7,418 bases of DNA, taken from the NCBI GenBank assembly GCA_964347945.1, contig CAYGAW010000143.1, positions 1 to 7,418 on the forward strand. Reading direction: 5' to 3'. The position numbers and the translations under genes were made by a program. Origin of the DNA: CAYGAW01 sp964347945. Lineage in GTDB: Bacteria > Chloroflexota > Anaerolineae > UBA7937 > B3-Chlor. Below the pieces are notes generated by a model that was not told where the DNA came from, searched no databases, and saw nothing but the letters and a program-made list of their open reading frames with translations. Positions within the stretch are counted from its first letter, which is position 1. Every line of letters starts with the position of its first letter. This document shows, piece after piece, positions 1 through 6,609 of the stretch.

Positions 1-177
1 GAATTCGCGTCAACAATTTTGAACAACGGGCGCATAGCCACCGTTTCCAAATTCGTCGAGAAGAAGAGACCAGCCCTTGGGCTACCGCCGCTTCAACCAA
101 CAGGATTAGACGACGTCAGAAAGATCCTTTCGGCAACGGGGTATGAAAAGCTTCGACAGAAAGAGGAGGACGCCTAA
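1..177 (+). CDS. hdrC: Heterodisulfide reductase subunit C, C-terminal fragment
   Basis: This is the last 58 codons of a gene that starts before the window, open in frame 1 from base 1 to a TAA at 175-177. HdrC is the small subunit with two [4Fe-4S] clusters that passes electrons from HdrA to the catalytic HdrB in the cytoplasm. The cluster-binding part lies outside the window, so the call rests on the tail and the context. The tail contains 'LGLPPLQPTGLDDVRKIL' followed by 'TGYEKL', which resembles the usual HdrC ending (LGLPxLPPT then a short helix). The stop codon overlaps the start of hdrB (TAATG), the common archaeal hdrC-hdrB order, so the two are translationally coupled. The fragment has no cysteines, as expected for this end of HdrC. 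The call is fairly secure because of hdrB; the tail alone would not prove it. Confidence 0.8.
   Translation, partial: EFASTILNNGRIATVSKFVEKKRPALGLPPLQPTGLDDVRKILSATGYEKLRQKEEDA
165..169 (+). promoter_or_regulatory. Ribosome binding site of hdrB
   Basis: A GGAGG lies inside the last codons of hdrC, 7 nt before the ATG at 177. It supports that start and shows that hdrB is translated from the hdrC message. Confidence 0.75.
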
Positions 178-1052
178 TGTCAAGCTACGCCATATTCCTA
201 GGCTGCACTATCCCCGCCCGTCAACAGAGCTACGAATTGTCAGCACGGAAGTCCTTGGACAAGCTTGGAATCCAGCTCATCGATCTAGCCAACATGACGT
301 GTTGCTGCCCCCCACCAATCCAGTCCATCGACCTGGAAACCAGCCTGGCTGTCGCTGCATACAACATCTGCCTCGCTGAAGATGCTGACCTCGATGTGAT
401 CACGCTTTGCACAGGTTGTTTTGAATCCCTCGCCATGACAAATGCCATGTTGAGAGAGAAGGAACAACTGAAGGCTAGAGTAAACAAAATCTTGTCAAAT
501 GTTGGAAGAGAGTTCAAGGGCAACAAAGAAGTCAAACACTATCTACAGGTCCTAAAGGATGATGTTGGCGTAGACCACCTCAAGCAAAACATCTCCAAAC
601 CCCTGCGCGATCTAAAGGTAGCCTCCTTTTCCGGCTGCCACTTGCTCAGACCCAGCGCACTTCTGAAGGTCGATGATCCCGAGCGACCACGCCTCTTCGA
701 CAACCTGATCGAGGCTCTCGGGGCAAAGAGTATTGAGTATCGAAACAAGTTGAAATGCTGTGGCGGCCTCTTGAGAGGTTACTCCGACGACCTCGCGCTG
801 AACATTGCACGAGAAAAGCTCGCTAACACCACTAAAGCAGGCGCGGATTGCATCTCAACACTCTGTCCGTTCTGTTTTGTCGCACTAGATCTTGGGCAAC
901 TTCAGATAAGGTCGAAACTCCAAGAGGAGTTCAATATGCCCATAATCCACTACACAGAGCTTCTGAGCCTAGCCCTAGGGATCCCTCCCAAAGAGCTGGC
1001 CCTGGAAACCCACAAGATAAAACCTGACACGATCGTGGACAAGATTTCCTAG
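177..1052 (+). CDS. hdrB: CoB-CoM heterodisulfide reductase subunit B (catalytic)
   Basis: HdrB is the catalytic subunit that cleaves the CoM-S-S-CoB disulfide on two non-cubane [4Fe-4S] clusters. The 291-residue protein is the normal length. It has both CCG domains. The first has Cys10, Cys43-Cys44 (in a TCCCPPP stretch), Cys78 and Cys81 (CTGC). The second has Cys154, Cys194-Cys195 (KCCGG), Cys230 and Cys233 (CPFC). The spacings match those of methanogen HdrB, so both active-site clusters should be present. Cys42, next to the first pair, is an extra cysteine. There is no signal peptide or membrane segment, consistent with the soluble HdrABC type rather than membrane HdrDE. The start is fixed by a GGAGG 7 nt upstream and by the TAATG overlap with hdrC. 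No hdrA follows directly; the hdrA in this window is about 3 kb away on the other strand. A heterodisulfide other than CoM-S-S-CoB is possible. Confidence 0.95.
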   Translation: MSSYAIFLGCTIPARQQSYELSARKSLDKLGIQLIDLANMTCCCPPPIQSIDLETSLAVAAYNICLAEDADLDVITLCTGCFESLAMTNAMLREKEQLKARVNKILSNVGREFKGNKEVKHYLQVLKDDVGVDHLKQNISKPLRDLKVASFSGCHLLRPSALLKVDDPERPRLFDNLIEALGAKSIEYRNKLKCCGGLLRGYSDDLALNIAREKLANTTKAGADCISTLCPFCFVALDLGQLQIRSKLQEEFNMPIIHYTELLSLALGIPPKELALETHKIKPDTIVDKIS

Positions 1053-1121
1053 CAACAGAGTCACAAACAAGCGGCCAAGAAATAGAAAAGCTAGCGACAT
1101 CTGCATCACAATCAATAAACA

Positions 1122-1130
1122 TTTTATAGA
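1122..1130 (+). promoter_or_regulatory. Archaeal TATA box for the OsmC-like gene
   Basis: TTTTATAGA sits in an AT-rich stretch after hdrB. Archaeal transcription usually starts about 25 nt downstream, here near 1150, only a few bases before the ATG at 1158. No Shine-Dalgarno is visible before that ATG, so the message would be nearly leaderless. The box is a sequence match only. Confidence 0.5.
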
Positions 1131-1157
1131 TTATACCTGCCTTTCTATGACACACAA

Positions 1158-1596
1158 ATGAAAGATGAGGTGAAGAAAACTGCCAAACATAAAGGCGACA
1201 GCCAAATGGATAGAAAATGTCCGCACTTCAGCCGACAATTCCAGGACCCACAGTATAGCACTAGATCTTCCGAAAGCCAAAGGGGGAGACGATACAGGAC
1301 CCACCGCACTAGAACTGGCGATCATGTCTTTAGCTGACTGCGCCATAACAATCTTTGCGGATGTCTGCAAAAAGAGCCAGATAGAACTCAGTGAGCTAGA
1401 GGCTGTAGCTGAAGCCGAAAAGCCTGCTGATTCAGCGAAATTGACCCGCGTAAAGATGACTGTTAACGTGTCTGCAAAGGGGAGGAAACCGCTACTGGAC
1501 GCGGTGTGGCGAAGAACTGAAGCAATGTGCCCAGTAGTATCTATTTTCAAAGATCCGATACCCTTGGAAATCGAGTTCAAAGCAACTGTCACGTGA
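1158..1596 (+). CDS. OsmC/Ohr-family protein with an apparent frameshift near its start
   Basis: The body of this gene reads in frame 1 to a TGA at 1594-1596 and looks like the OsmC/Ohr family, thiol-dependent peroxidases that reduce organic hydroperoxides. It has the family's GGDDTGPTALELAIMSLADC segment carrying the first reactive Cys, and a second Cys in 'EAMCPVVSIF' before the final beta strand. The body is open only back to a TGA at 1171-1173 and has no ATG, GTG or TTG before the ATG at 1324, which lies only four codons before the first Cys and would remove the N-terminal half. A TATA box and an ATG at 1158 sit correctly upstream but in frame 3, reading MKDEVKKTAKH. Joining the frames by skipping one base near 1188-1194 gives about 145 residues, normal for OsmC. 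This could be a true mutation, a sequencing error, or a rare start codon (CTG 1180). Family call likely; exact start unresolved. Confidence 0.65.
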
Positions 1597-1659
1597 CCCC
1601 TTCAATCTTCCCGATTCAGACTCTGAAAGCAGTCATTTTCTCCACACTTGACAAAGTGT
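1588..1659 (+). repeat. Three palindromes after the OsmC-like gene
   Basis: Three different inverted repeats follow one another. GTCACGTGAC at 1588-1597 is perfect and spans the osmC stop. TTCAGACTCTGAA at 1615-1627 has 6-bp arms around one base. ACACTTGACAAAGTGT at 1644-1659 has 6-bp arms around GACA, and a second reading, TGACA-AAG-TGTCA, fits at 1649-1661. Centres are about 28 and 30 bp apart. They could be operators for the nfn promoter or hairpins at the osmC 3' end. No strong T-tract follows, so a terminator is not clear. Confidence 0.4.
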
Positions 1660-1869
1660 CAGTTCAGAACCCCACCGCAAGGGAAACTTGGAAGAGATAG
1701 ACTCTTTTGTGCAAATTAGTTGACCCAGCAGAATAGCCCGGGACCGAAACGAAACTCCGAGCTTAGGGCATAATCTTTTTCTGTGGCTCCTCGCACTCTA
1801 TTAGCTCTTCACGGGAAAGTCTGCGCATCAAGAAAGCAAAGCAACATTAAGGAAGAAGAGAGGACCATC
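1597..1869 (+). other. Intergenic region upstream of nfnA
   Basis: These 273 nt hold no convincing gene. Besides the palindromes at the 5' end, the only promoter-like features are weak AT stretches: CAAATTAG at about 1714-1721 and GCATAATC at about 1768-1775. The second would give a leader of about 70 nt before the nfnA ATG. Neither is a good TATA box, so the promoter position is undecided, and read-through from hdrB or osmC is possible. Confidence 0.4.
1858..1863 (+). promoter_or_regulatory. Ribosome binding site of nfnA
   Basis: GAGAGG lies 6 nt before the ATG at 1870. It decides in favour of that ATG over an in-frame GTG at 1783 that would add 29 residues not resembling the family. Confidence 0.65.
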
Positions 1870-2712
1870 ATGTACGAGATCTTGGAGAAGGAGAAGTGGC
1901 ACGACGTCATTTACTCCATGCGAGTCGACGCCCCGTTTGTAGCGAAGGTCGCGCAACCTGGACAATTCGTCATTTTGATGACCACTGAAAAGGGAGAGCG
2001 TATACCGCTAACCATTGCCGACTACGACCCAGAAGAAGGATGGGTACAGATCGTGTTCCAGACCGTCGGCAAGACGACGACAGAGTTAGCTAAAATGAAT
2101 GAGGGAGATACCCTCTTCTCATTCGTTGGACCATTAGGTAACCCTTCAGAGATCGCCAAGTATGGCACGGTGGTGACGGTGGGAGGAGGAACAGGTATCG
2201 CCTGTGTCTATCCCATAACGCGAGCGCTGAAAGCAGCTGGTAACCGAGTGATCGCCATCATCGGAGCCAAGACGAAAGAGTTGATCATCATGGAAGAGGA
2301 GATGAGGAAGGCGTCCACCGAGCTCCTGATTACAACTGATGATGGAAGCTATGTGCGAAAAGGGTTTGTCACTGATGTCTTGGATGAAGTACTGCAAAGA
2401 GAAAAAGATGTAAAGAAGATATGGGCTGTCGGCCCCGCCATAATGATGAAGGTTATCTCTGATGTTACCAAACCGTACAATGTGGAGACAATCGTGTGTC
2501 TCAACGCTGTAATGGTGGATGGCACAGGCATGTGCGGCTCGTGCAGAGTGACAGTGGATGGCGAAACAAAATTCACCTGTGTCGACGGCCCAGAGTTCAA
2601 CGGGCATCTGATAGATTGGCCCGAGTTCATGAACCGCTTGCGGAGATACGAGAAATCGGAACAACACGCGCTGGAACGCTATGAAGAAACCCGGCAATGC
2701 GGGGCGAAATGA
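1870..2712 (+). CDS. nfnA: NfnA/SudB-type NAD(P)H-ferredoxin oxidoreductase small subunit
   Basis: This is the small, ferredoxin-NADP-reductase-like subunit of the NfnAB (SudBA, NfnSL) complex, a cytoplasmic flavin-based bifurcating enzyme that couples NADH, NADPH and ferredoxin. The 280-residue protein has the family's order of parts: an N-terminal FAD barrel with RIPLTIAD at 44-51 as the flavin motif, a nucleotide-binding fold opening with GGGTGIACVYPI at 105-116, VGPA at 187-190, and a C-terminal [2Fe-2S] site with Asp217, Cys222, Cys225 and Cys237 (VDGTGMCGSC, then FTCVDGPEF). An Asp plus three Cys is the unusual ligand set known for this family. It overlaps nfnB by ATGA, so the subunits are made together. 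Homologues have been named sulfide dehydrogenase beta subunit and dihydroorotate dehydrogenase electron-transfer subunit; the nfnB partner argues against the latter. Which nicotinamide is used cannot be read with confidence from the sequence. Confidence 0.9.
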   Translation: MYEILEKEKWHDVIYSMRVDAPFVAKVAQPGQFVILMTTEKGERIPLTIADYDPEEGWVQIVFQTVGKTTTELAKMNEGDTLFSFVGPLGNPSEIAKYGTVVTVGGGTGIACVYPITRALKAAGNRVIAIIGAKTKELIIMEEEMRKASTELLITTDDGSYVRKGFVTDVLDEVLQREKDVKKIWAVGPAIMMKVISDVTKPYNVETIVCLNAVMVDGTGMCGSCRVTVDGETKFTCVDGPEFNGHLIDWPEFMNRLRRYEKSEQHALERYEETRQCGAK

Positions 2713-4151
2713 TGACCAAAAAGATTCCGGTCAAGGAGAGAGCGAAAAGAAAACAGCGAGCAATGCCAGAGCAACCGGTAGAGGAACGAGTCACCAACTT
2801 CAACGAGGTTCCACTGGGTTACGCTGAAAAAGACGCGCTCTATGAGGCGCAGAGATGCTTGCAATGTGAGGCACCGACCTGCATGGAAGGTTGTCCGGCG
2901 GAGGTTAATATCCCTGGTTTCATCGAGAAGATCGTGGAGGAGGATTTCGCTGGTGCATATTCTGAGTTATTGAAGACCAACAATCTCCCTGCAGTGTGCG
3001 GTAGGGTCTGCCCCCAAGAAGAACAATGCTACAGGACTTGCGTTTGGAATAAGAAAGGCAAACCGGTTGCCATAGGTAGGTTAGAACGCTTCGTGGCAGA
3101 TTGGGCTAGAAGGCACAATAGACACGAGGCATTGCCCCGTGTCAAGAAGAAAGATAGACGCGTAGCTGTTGTCGGATCCGGCCCTTCTGGTTTGACATGC
3201 GCAGCAGACTTGGCGAAAATGGGGTACGATGTGACTGTCTTTGAAGCCCTCCCAAAACCTGGAGGCGTGCTAATCTACGGTATTCCAGAGTTCAGGCTGC
3301 CTAAGGCCATTGTGGAATATGAAGTGGATGAGATTAAACGACTCGGAGTGAAGATAGTAACCAATTTCGTGGTCGGCCTTACAAAGACCGTCGATGAACT
3401 GGCAAAGGAATTTGATGCAATTTTCTTGGCGAATGGTGCCGGTGCGCCCCGATTCATGAATATCCCTGGGGAAAACCTCAATGACGTGTATTCAGCAAAC
3501 GAATTTCTCACCCGCAGCAACCTCATGAAGGCATATAGGTTTCCTGAGTTTGACACGCCGATCAAAGTAGGAAAAAAAGTGGCAGTCATCGGAGCGGGAA
3601 ACGTGGCAATGGACTCTGCGCGGACCGCTTTAAGGTTAGGTGCAGACGAAGTACACATCGTCTATCGAAGAACGAGAGAAGAAGCACCAGCGAGAGAGGA
3701 AGAAATTGCTCATGCCGAAGAAGAGGGCATAATCTTCGATTTTCTTACGCTGCCAATAAGGGTAATCGGAGACGCGAAAGGTAACGTCACCGCAATGGAA
3801 TGTATCAAGATGCAGCTAGGTGCACCAGACGACTCTGGAAGACGACGACCCATTCCCATAGAGGGCACCAACTTCACCATGAAAGTCGATATGGTAATCG
3901 ACGCTATCGGTACAAACGCAAATCCCATCGTCTCAAGGAGTGCTACCGGAGTGGAGACAAATGACCGGGGATATTTCAAAGCAGATGAGAAAACCGGCGC
4001 TACGACGCGCGAGGGCATATTTGCGGGGGGGGACATTGTTCGCGGGGCAGCGACAGTGATTTCGGCTTTGGGCGATGGGAAGAGAGCAGCAAAGGCGATA
4101 GATAAATATCTCTCTTCCGGCGGCAGTCTGAGGAAACAGAAGGCCAACTAG
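2712..4151 (+). CDS. nfnB: NfnB/SudA-type large subunit (GltD-like flavoprotein)
   Basis: This is the large subunit of NfnAB, related to the small subunit of glutamate synthase (GltD), and holds the bifurcating FAD and two [4Fe-4S] clusters. From the ATG at 2712 it is 479 residues. An N-terminal cysteine domain has Cys49, 52, 57 and 61 (CLQCEAPTCMEGC) and Cys96, 100, 106 and 110 (CGRVCPQEEQCYRTC). Glu103 is placed where Nfn enzymes use a glutamate as a cluster ligand. GSGPSGL at 155-161 binds FAD, and GAGNVAMD at 294-301 opens the NADPH domain, followed by YRRTREEAPA. The C-terminal IFAGGDIVRGAATVISALGDG closes the flavin site. In-frame ATGs at 2697, 2709 and 2712 are possible; 2709 or 2712, at the nfnA stop, fit coupling best, and there is no good Shine-Dalgarno. 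No glutamate synthase large subunit is adjacent, so Nfn is preferred over GltD. The sulfide dehydrogenase name refers to the same family. Confidence 0.9.
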   Translation: MTKKIPVKERAKRKQRAMPEQPVEERVTNFNEVPLGYAEKDALYEAQRCLQCEAPTCMEGCPAEVNIPGFIEKIVEEDFAGAYSELLKTNNLPAVCGRVCPQEEQCYRTCVWNKKGKPVAIGRLERFVADWARRHNRHEALPRVKKKDRRVAVVGSGPSGLTCAADLAKMGYDVTVFEALPKPGGVLIYGIPEFRLPKAIVEYEVDEIKRLGVKIVTNFVVGLTKTVDELAKEFDAIFLANGAGAPRFMNIPGENLNDVYSANEFLTRSNLMKAYRFPEFDTPIKVGKKVAVIGAGNVAMDSARTALRLGADEVHIVYRRTREEAPAREEEIAHAEEEGIIFDFLTLPIRVIGDAKGNVTAMECIKMQLGAPDDSGRRRPIPIEGTNFTMKVDMVIDAIGTNANPIVSRSATGVETNDRGYFKADEKTGATTREGIFAGGDIVRGAATVISALGDGKRAAKAIDKYLSSGGSLRKQKAN

Positions 4152-4152
4152 A

Positions 4153-6525
4153 CTATTCTGCTGTGTCTGCGAGTTTCTTTCTAATCGTTTCTCGTGTTTC
4201 CTTTGAAATAGGTCCTATCCTTGCGATTCTTTCGTTGAATGTTTCAAATGTATTGGTTACCTTACCATATTCCGGCAATGTGGTCGAGAAGGACATCAAG
4301 CGTAGGGGCTTAACCCCGTACGTCCTGAGCTCCTTTTTCATCTGGATGACATGTTCCCTCAGAGCTTCCTCACTGAAGACGCCCCCATGCTCCTCAAGGA
4401 GAACAACACCGTCCGCGCCGAAGGCAAAGGCTTGTAGCACGTGTTTCAAGCCAATTCGCCCAGTGCTCGGAATACCAATGATCTCTACGTTAGGAGGATA
4501 CGATGCCCGGGACTGCCCAGCCAGATCCGCGGCGCCGTAGGCTATCTCTTTTTCAAGAAAAGCAATGATCTTTGGGGATCTCCCGCCTTCACTTACTCCC
4601 CTGATCTGCGCCATCAACTGGGCTTCGGTGGAATTCTTCAGGTCAATGGCCCCTCTGGGGCATCGTGGCACGCAGATCCCACACCCAATGCACGACATGG
4701 GGTTGATTGACATGCCCGCTGACGTCTCTTCCACTGCCCCCACGGGGCACACTTCTACGCAAACGCGAGACTTGTCGCACTTCTCTGGGTCGATGTAGGC
4801 CACCTCGGGCGAGACCGCGATTTCCCCTTTGCCCAAGAAACTTGCGACCCTCGACGCGGTTGACATGGCCTCGAGGGTAGTTTCACGAACGTCCTTTGGG
4901 CTTAAGGCACAGCCAGCGACGAACACGCCTTCGCGTTGGCTATCTACAGGTTTGAGTTTGTAGTGCTTCTCGAGAAGAAAGCCATCACCGCCCATTTGAA
5001 TGCCCAACTTCTTAGCGAGGTCGGGAGTGTCTGGTTTGGGGATCATTCCGGTGGTGAGGACGACCAAATCGAACTTCCCTTCAACTCTGGTGCCGAGAAG
5101 GGTATCCTCCGCGCGCACCAAGATGCCATCATTCTTCGATGGAATAACCTCGCCGACGCGACCCCGCACGAAGTGTACGTTGTGTTCTTGAGCGCTAAGG
5201 TAGAACTCCTCGTAGCCCTTTCCATCAGCTCTTATATCGGTGTAGAAGATCCACGGGTCGGCGTCAGGCACAATTTTCTGAAGCAGCAGGGCCTGTTTGA
5301 TGGCCGCCATACAACCTATCTTGCAGCAATGTTTCACTCCCGGTTCCTTGTTCATCATGCGGCTGCCGACACACAGGATGAAAGCTACTCGCTTCGCCAC
5401 CTTCCCATCAGAAGGCCTGCGCATCTCACGGCCCAAGAGGCGTTCCAACTGCAGGTTCGTCACGATGTCGGGGTGGAGACCGAACGCATATTCTTCGAAT
5501 GATGTGGGATCCACTTGCTCGAATCCGGTACAGGCAACAATAGCGCCCACATCGAGTTCTATGGTCTTCTCCTTTTGATCAAAATCAATGGCGTTACCCT
5601 TGCAGACTTTCTCACAAATCCGGCAAACGCCCTTGGTGAGATACAGACAGTGATCCTTGTCGATGAGATACGTTCTAGGAACGGCTTGCTGGAACGGAAC
5701 AAAGATCGCTTTTCGCGGATACAGAGCAGTCTCGAACTCGCTCGGAACCCTAACTGGGCAAACCTGCTCACACTCCCCACAAGCTATGCACTTGGAAGCA
5801 TCCACATATCTCGGCTGCTGTTTGACCAAGACTCGATAGTTTCCCGGAGACCCTTCCACCGCGACTGGTTCTGCCATGGCAACGATCTGAATTTTTGGAT
5901 GTTGCCCCACGTCCACCATTCTGGGCGTGAGAATGCATTGGGAGCAGTCAAGGGTTGGAAAGGTCTTGCTGAGTTGGGCCATGTGACCGCCGATGCTCGG
6001 CGTCTTCTCCACCAAGTGAACCTGATAACCCTTGTCCGCCAACTCGAGGGACGCCATAATGCCGGAGACGCCGCCGCCGATGACCAGCACATCTGGATTC
6101 ACAGTTATGCTCTTCGTTTCCAACGGGTCGAGATGACGGGCACGCGCCACGATGCCGCGAATGAGGTCAATCGCCTTGGATGTTGCCGCTTCTACGTCGT
6201 CGTGTGCCCAGCTGCACTGTTCTCGAATGTTTGCCATGTCAAGGAAGTAGGGGTTGAGACCTGCCGATTCCACCGTTCGCCTGAAGGTGTCCAAGTGCAT
6301 ACGCGGTGAACATGATGCCACTATAATCCTATTGAGAGCACGCTTCTCGATTCCTTCAGTTATCATCTCTTGACCTGGGTCGCTACACACGTATTCGTAC
6401 GTTTCGGCGACTTTCACTCCTTCGAGTTTTGCGACAGCTTCTTTGACTTTTTCCACATCTACGGTGTCGCTTATGTTTCCTCCGCAGTGACAAATGTATA
6501 CACCGATTCTGGGTTCCTCTGTCAT
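4153..6525 (-). CDS. hdrA: HdrA with C-terminal MvhD-like domain lacking cysteines
   Basis: HdrA is the FAD-bearing bifurcating subunit of cytoplasmic HdrABC. At 790 residues it is longer than classical methanogen HdrA (about 650) and similar to HdrA2 forms fused to MvhD. In order: an N-terminal Fe-S domain (CHCGG at 12-16, Cys47, SCSP with Cys72, Cys104); the FAD fold with GGGVSG at 150-155; DCSQC at 193-197; an inserted ferredoxin with Cys246/249/252/256 and Cys293/301/304/308; the non-canonical set Cys385, 400, 401 and 405; a C-terminal ferredoxin with Cys583/589/593 and Cys612/615/618/622; then an MvhD-like domain at 650-770. Ser586 stands where the ferredoxin motif expects Cys, and the MvhD-like part has no Cys at all. 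A GGAG lies 9 nt before the ATG. The gene converges on nfnB with one base between stops and is separate from hdrCB. The HdrA call is certain; the partner delivering electrons is unknown. Confidence 0.96.
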   Translation of the reverse strand: MTEEPRIGVYICHCGGNISDTVDVEKVKEAVAKLEGVKVAETYEYVCSDPGQEMITEGIEKRALNRIIVASCSPRMHLDTFRRTVESAGLNPYFLDMANIREQCSWAHDDVEAATSKAIDLIRGIVARARHLDPLETKSITVNPDVLVIGGGVSGIMASLELADKGYQVHLVEKTPSIGGHMAQLSKTFPTLDCSQCILTPRMVDVGQHPKIQIVAMAEPVAVEGSPGNYRVLVKQQPRYVDASKCIACGECEQVCPVRVPSEFETALYPRKAIFVPFQQAVPRTYLIDKDHCLYLTKGVCRICEKVCKGNAIDFDQKEKTIELDVGAIVACTGFEQVDPTSFEEYAFGLHPDIVTNLQLERLLGREMRRPSDGKVAKRVAFILCVGSRMMNKEPGVKHCCKIGCMAAIKQALLLQKIVPDADPWIFYTDIRADGKGYEEFYLSAQEHNVHFVRGRVGEVIPSKNDGILVRAEDTLLGTRVEGKFDLVVLTTGMIPKPDTPDLAKKLGIQMGGDGFLLEKHYKLKPVDSQREGVFVAGCALSPKDVRETTLEAMSTASRVASFLGKGEIAVSPEVAYIDPEKCDKSRVCVEVCPVGAVEETSAGMSINPMSCIGCGICVPRCPRGAIDLKNSTEAQLMAQIRGVSEGGRSPKIIAFLEKEIAYGAADLAGQSRASYPPNVEIIGIPSTGRIGLKHVLQAFAFGADGVVLLEEHGGVFSEEALREHVIQMKKELRTYGVKPLRLMSFSTTLPEYGKVTNTFETFNERIARIGPISKETRETIRKKLADTAE
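4174..4204 (+). terminator. T-rich stretch downstream of nfnB
   Basis: About 23 nt after the nfnB stop, the plus strand has repeated short T-runs (TTT, TTT, TTT, TTT, TTT separated by one to seven bases). Archaeal polymerase terminates on T-rich non-template tracts without needing a hairpin, so this is the likely nfn terminator. It is written inside the last codons of hdrA, where it encodes a Lys- and Arg-rich tail, so hdrA coding composition alone could also explain it. Confidence 0.3.
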
Positions 6526-6534
6526 CTCGATTTT

Positions 6535-6538
6535 CTCC
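6535..6538 (-). promoter_or_regulatory. Ribosome binding site of hdrA
   Basis: On the minus strand GGAG lies 9 nt before the hdrA ATG (6525-6523). The polyferredoxin gene has the same GGAG at the same distance, which supports both starts. Confidence 0.65.
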
Positions 6539-6576
6539 GTTTGGGACGAAGGCTCAAATGAACTGTAGAGTAAGCA

Positions 6577-6609
6577 TAATTGACAATTAAGCTCTTAAAC
6601 GTCACGTTT
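6577..6609 (-). promoter_or_regulatory. Candidate hdrA promoter with paired 13-bp palindromes
   Basis: TAATTGACAATTA (6577-6589) and AAACGTCACGTTT (6597-6609) are each perfect palindromes with 6-bp arms around one central base, and their centres are 20 bp apart. On the minus strand, TTTAAGAG at 6599-6592 is a weak TATA-like box that would start transcription near 6570. One palindrome would then overlap the box and the other would lie between the box and the start, positions suited to repression of hdrA. The promoter assignment is tentative. Confidence 0.4.

Noticed and set aside
1..6. Window begins with an EcoRI site (GAATTC), possibly a clone end
   Set aside because: The reading frame of hdrC is natural to the first base and another GAATTC occurs at 4631, so nothing shows an artificial junction.
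1131..1592. 153-codon open frame on the minus strand
   Set aside because: It is antisense to the OsmC-like gene and low in complexity (Ser/Ala rich). The plus-strand frame has the family's two cysteines and conserved segments. It should not replace the OsmC call just because it is uninterrupted.
1783..1869. GTG at 1783 as an upstream start for nfnA
   Set aside because: The extra 29 residues do not look like the family, there is no ribosome site before the GTG, and GAGAGG 6 nt before the ATG at 1870 fits much better.
5515..6309. 264-codon open frame on the plus strand
   Set aside because: It lies wholly antisense to hdrA, whose motifs are unmistakable, and its translation has no recognisable domain. 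It is a composition effect of the hdrA codons.
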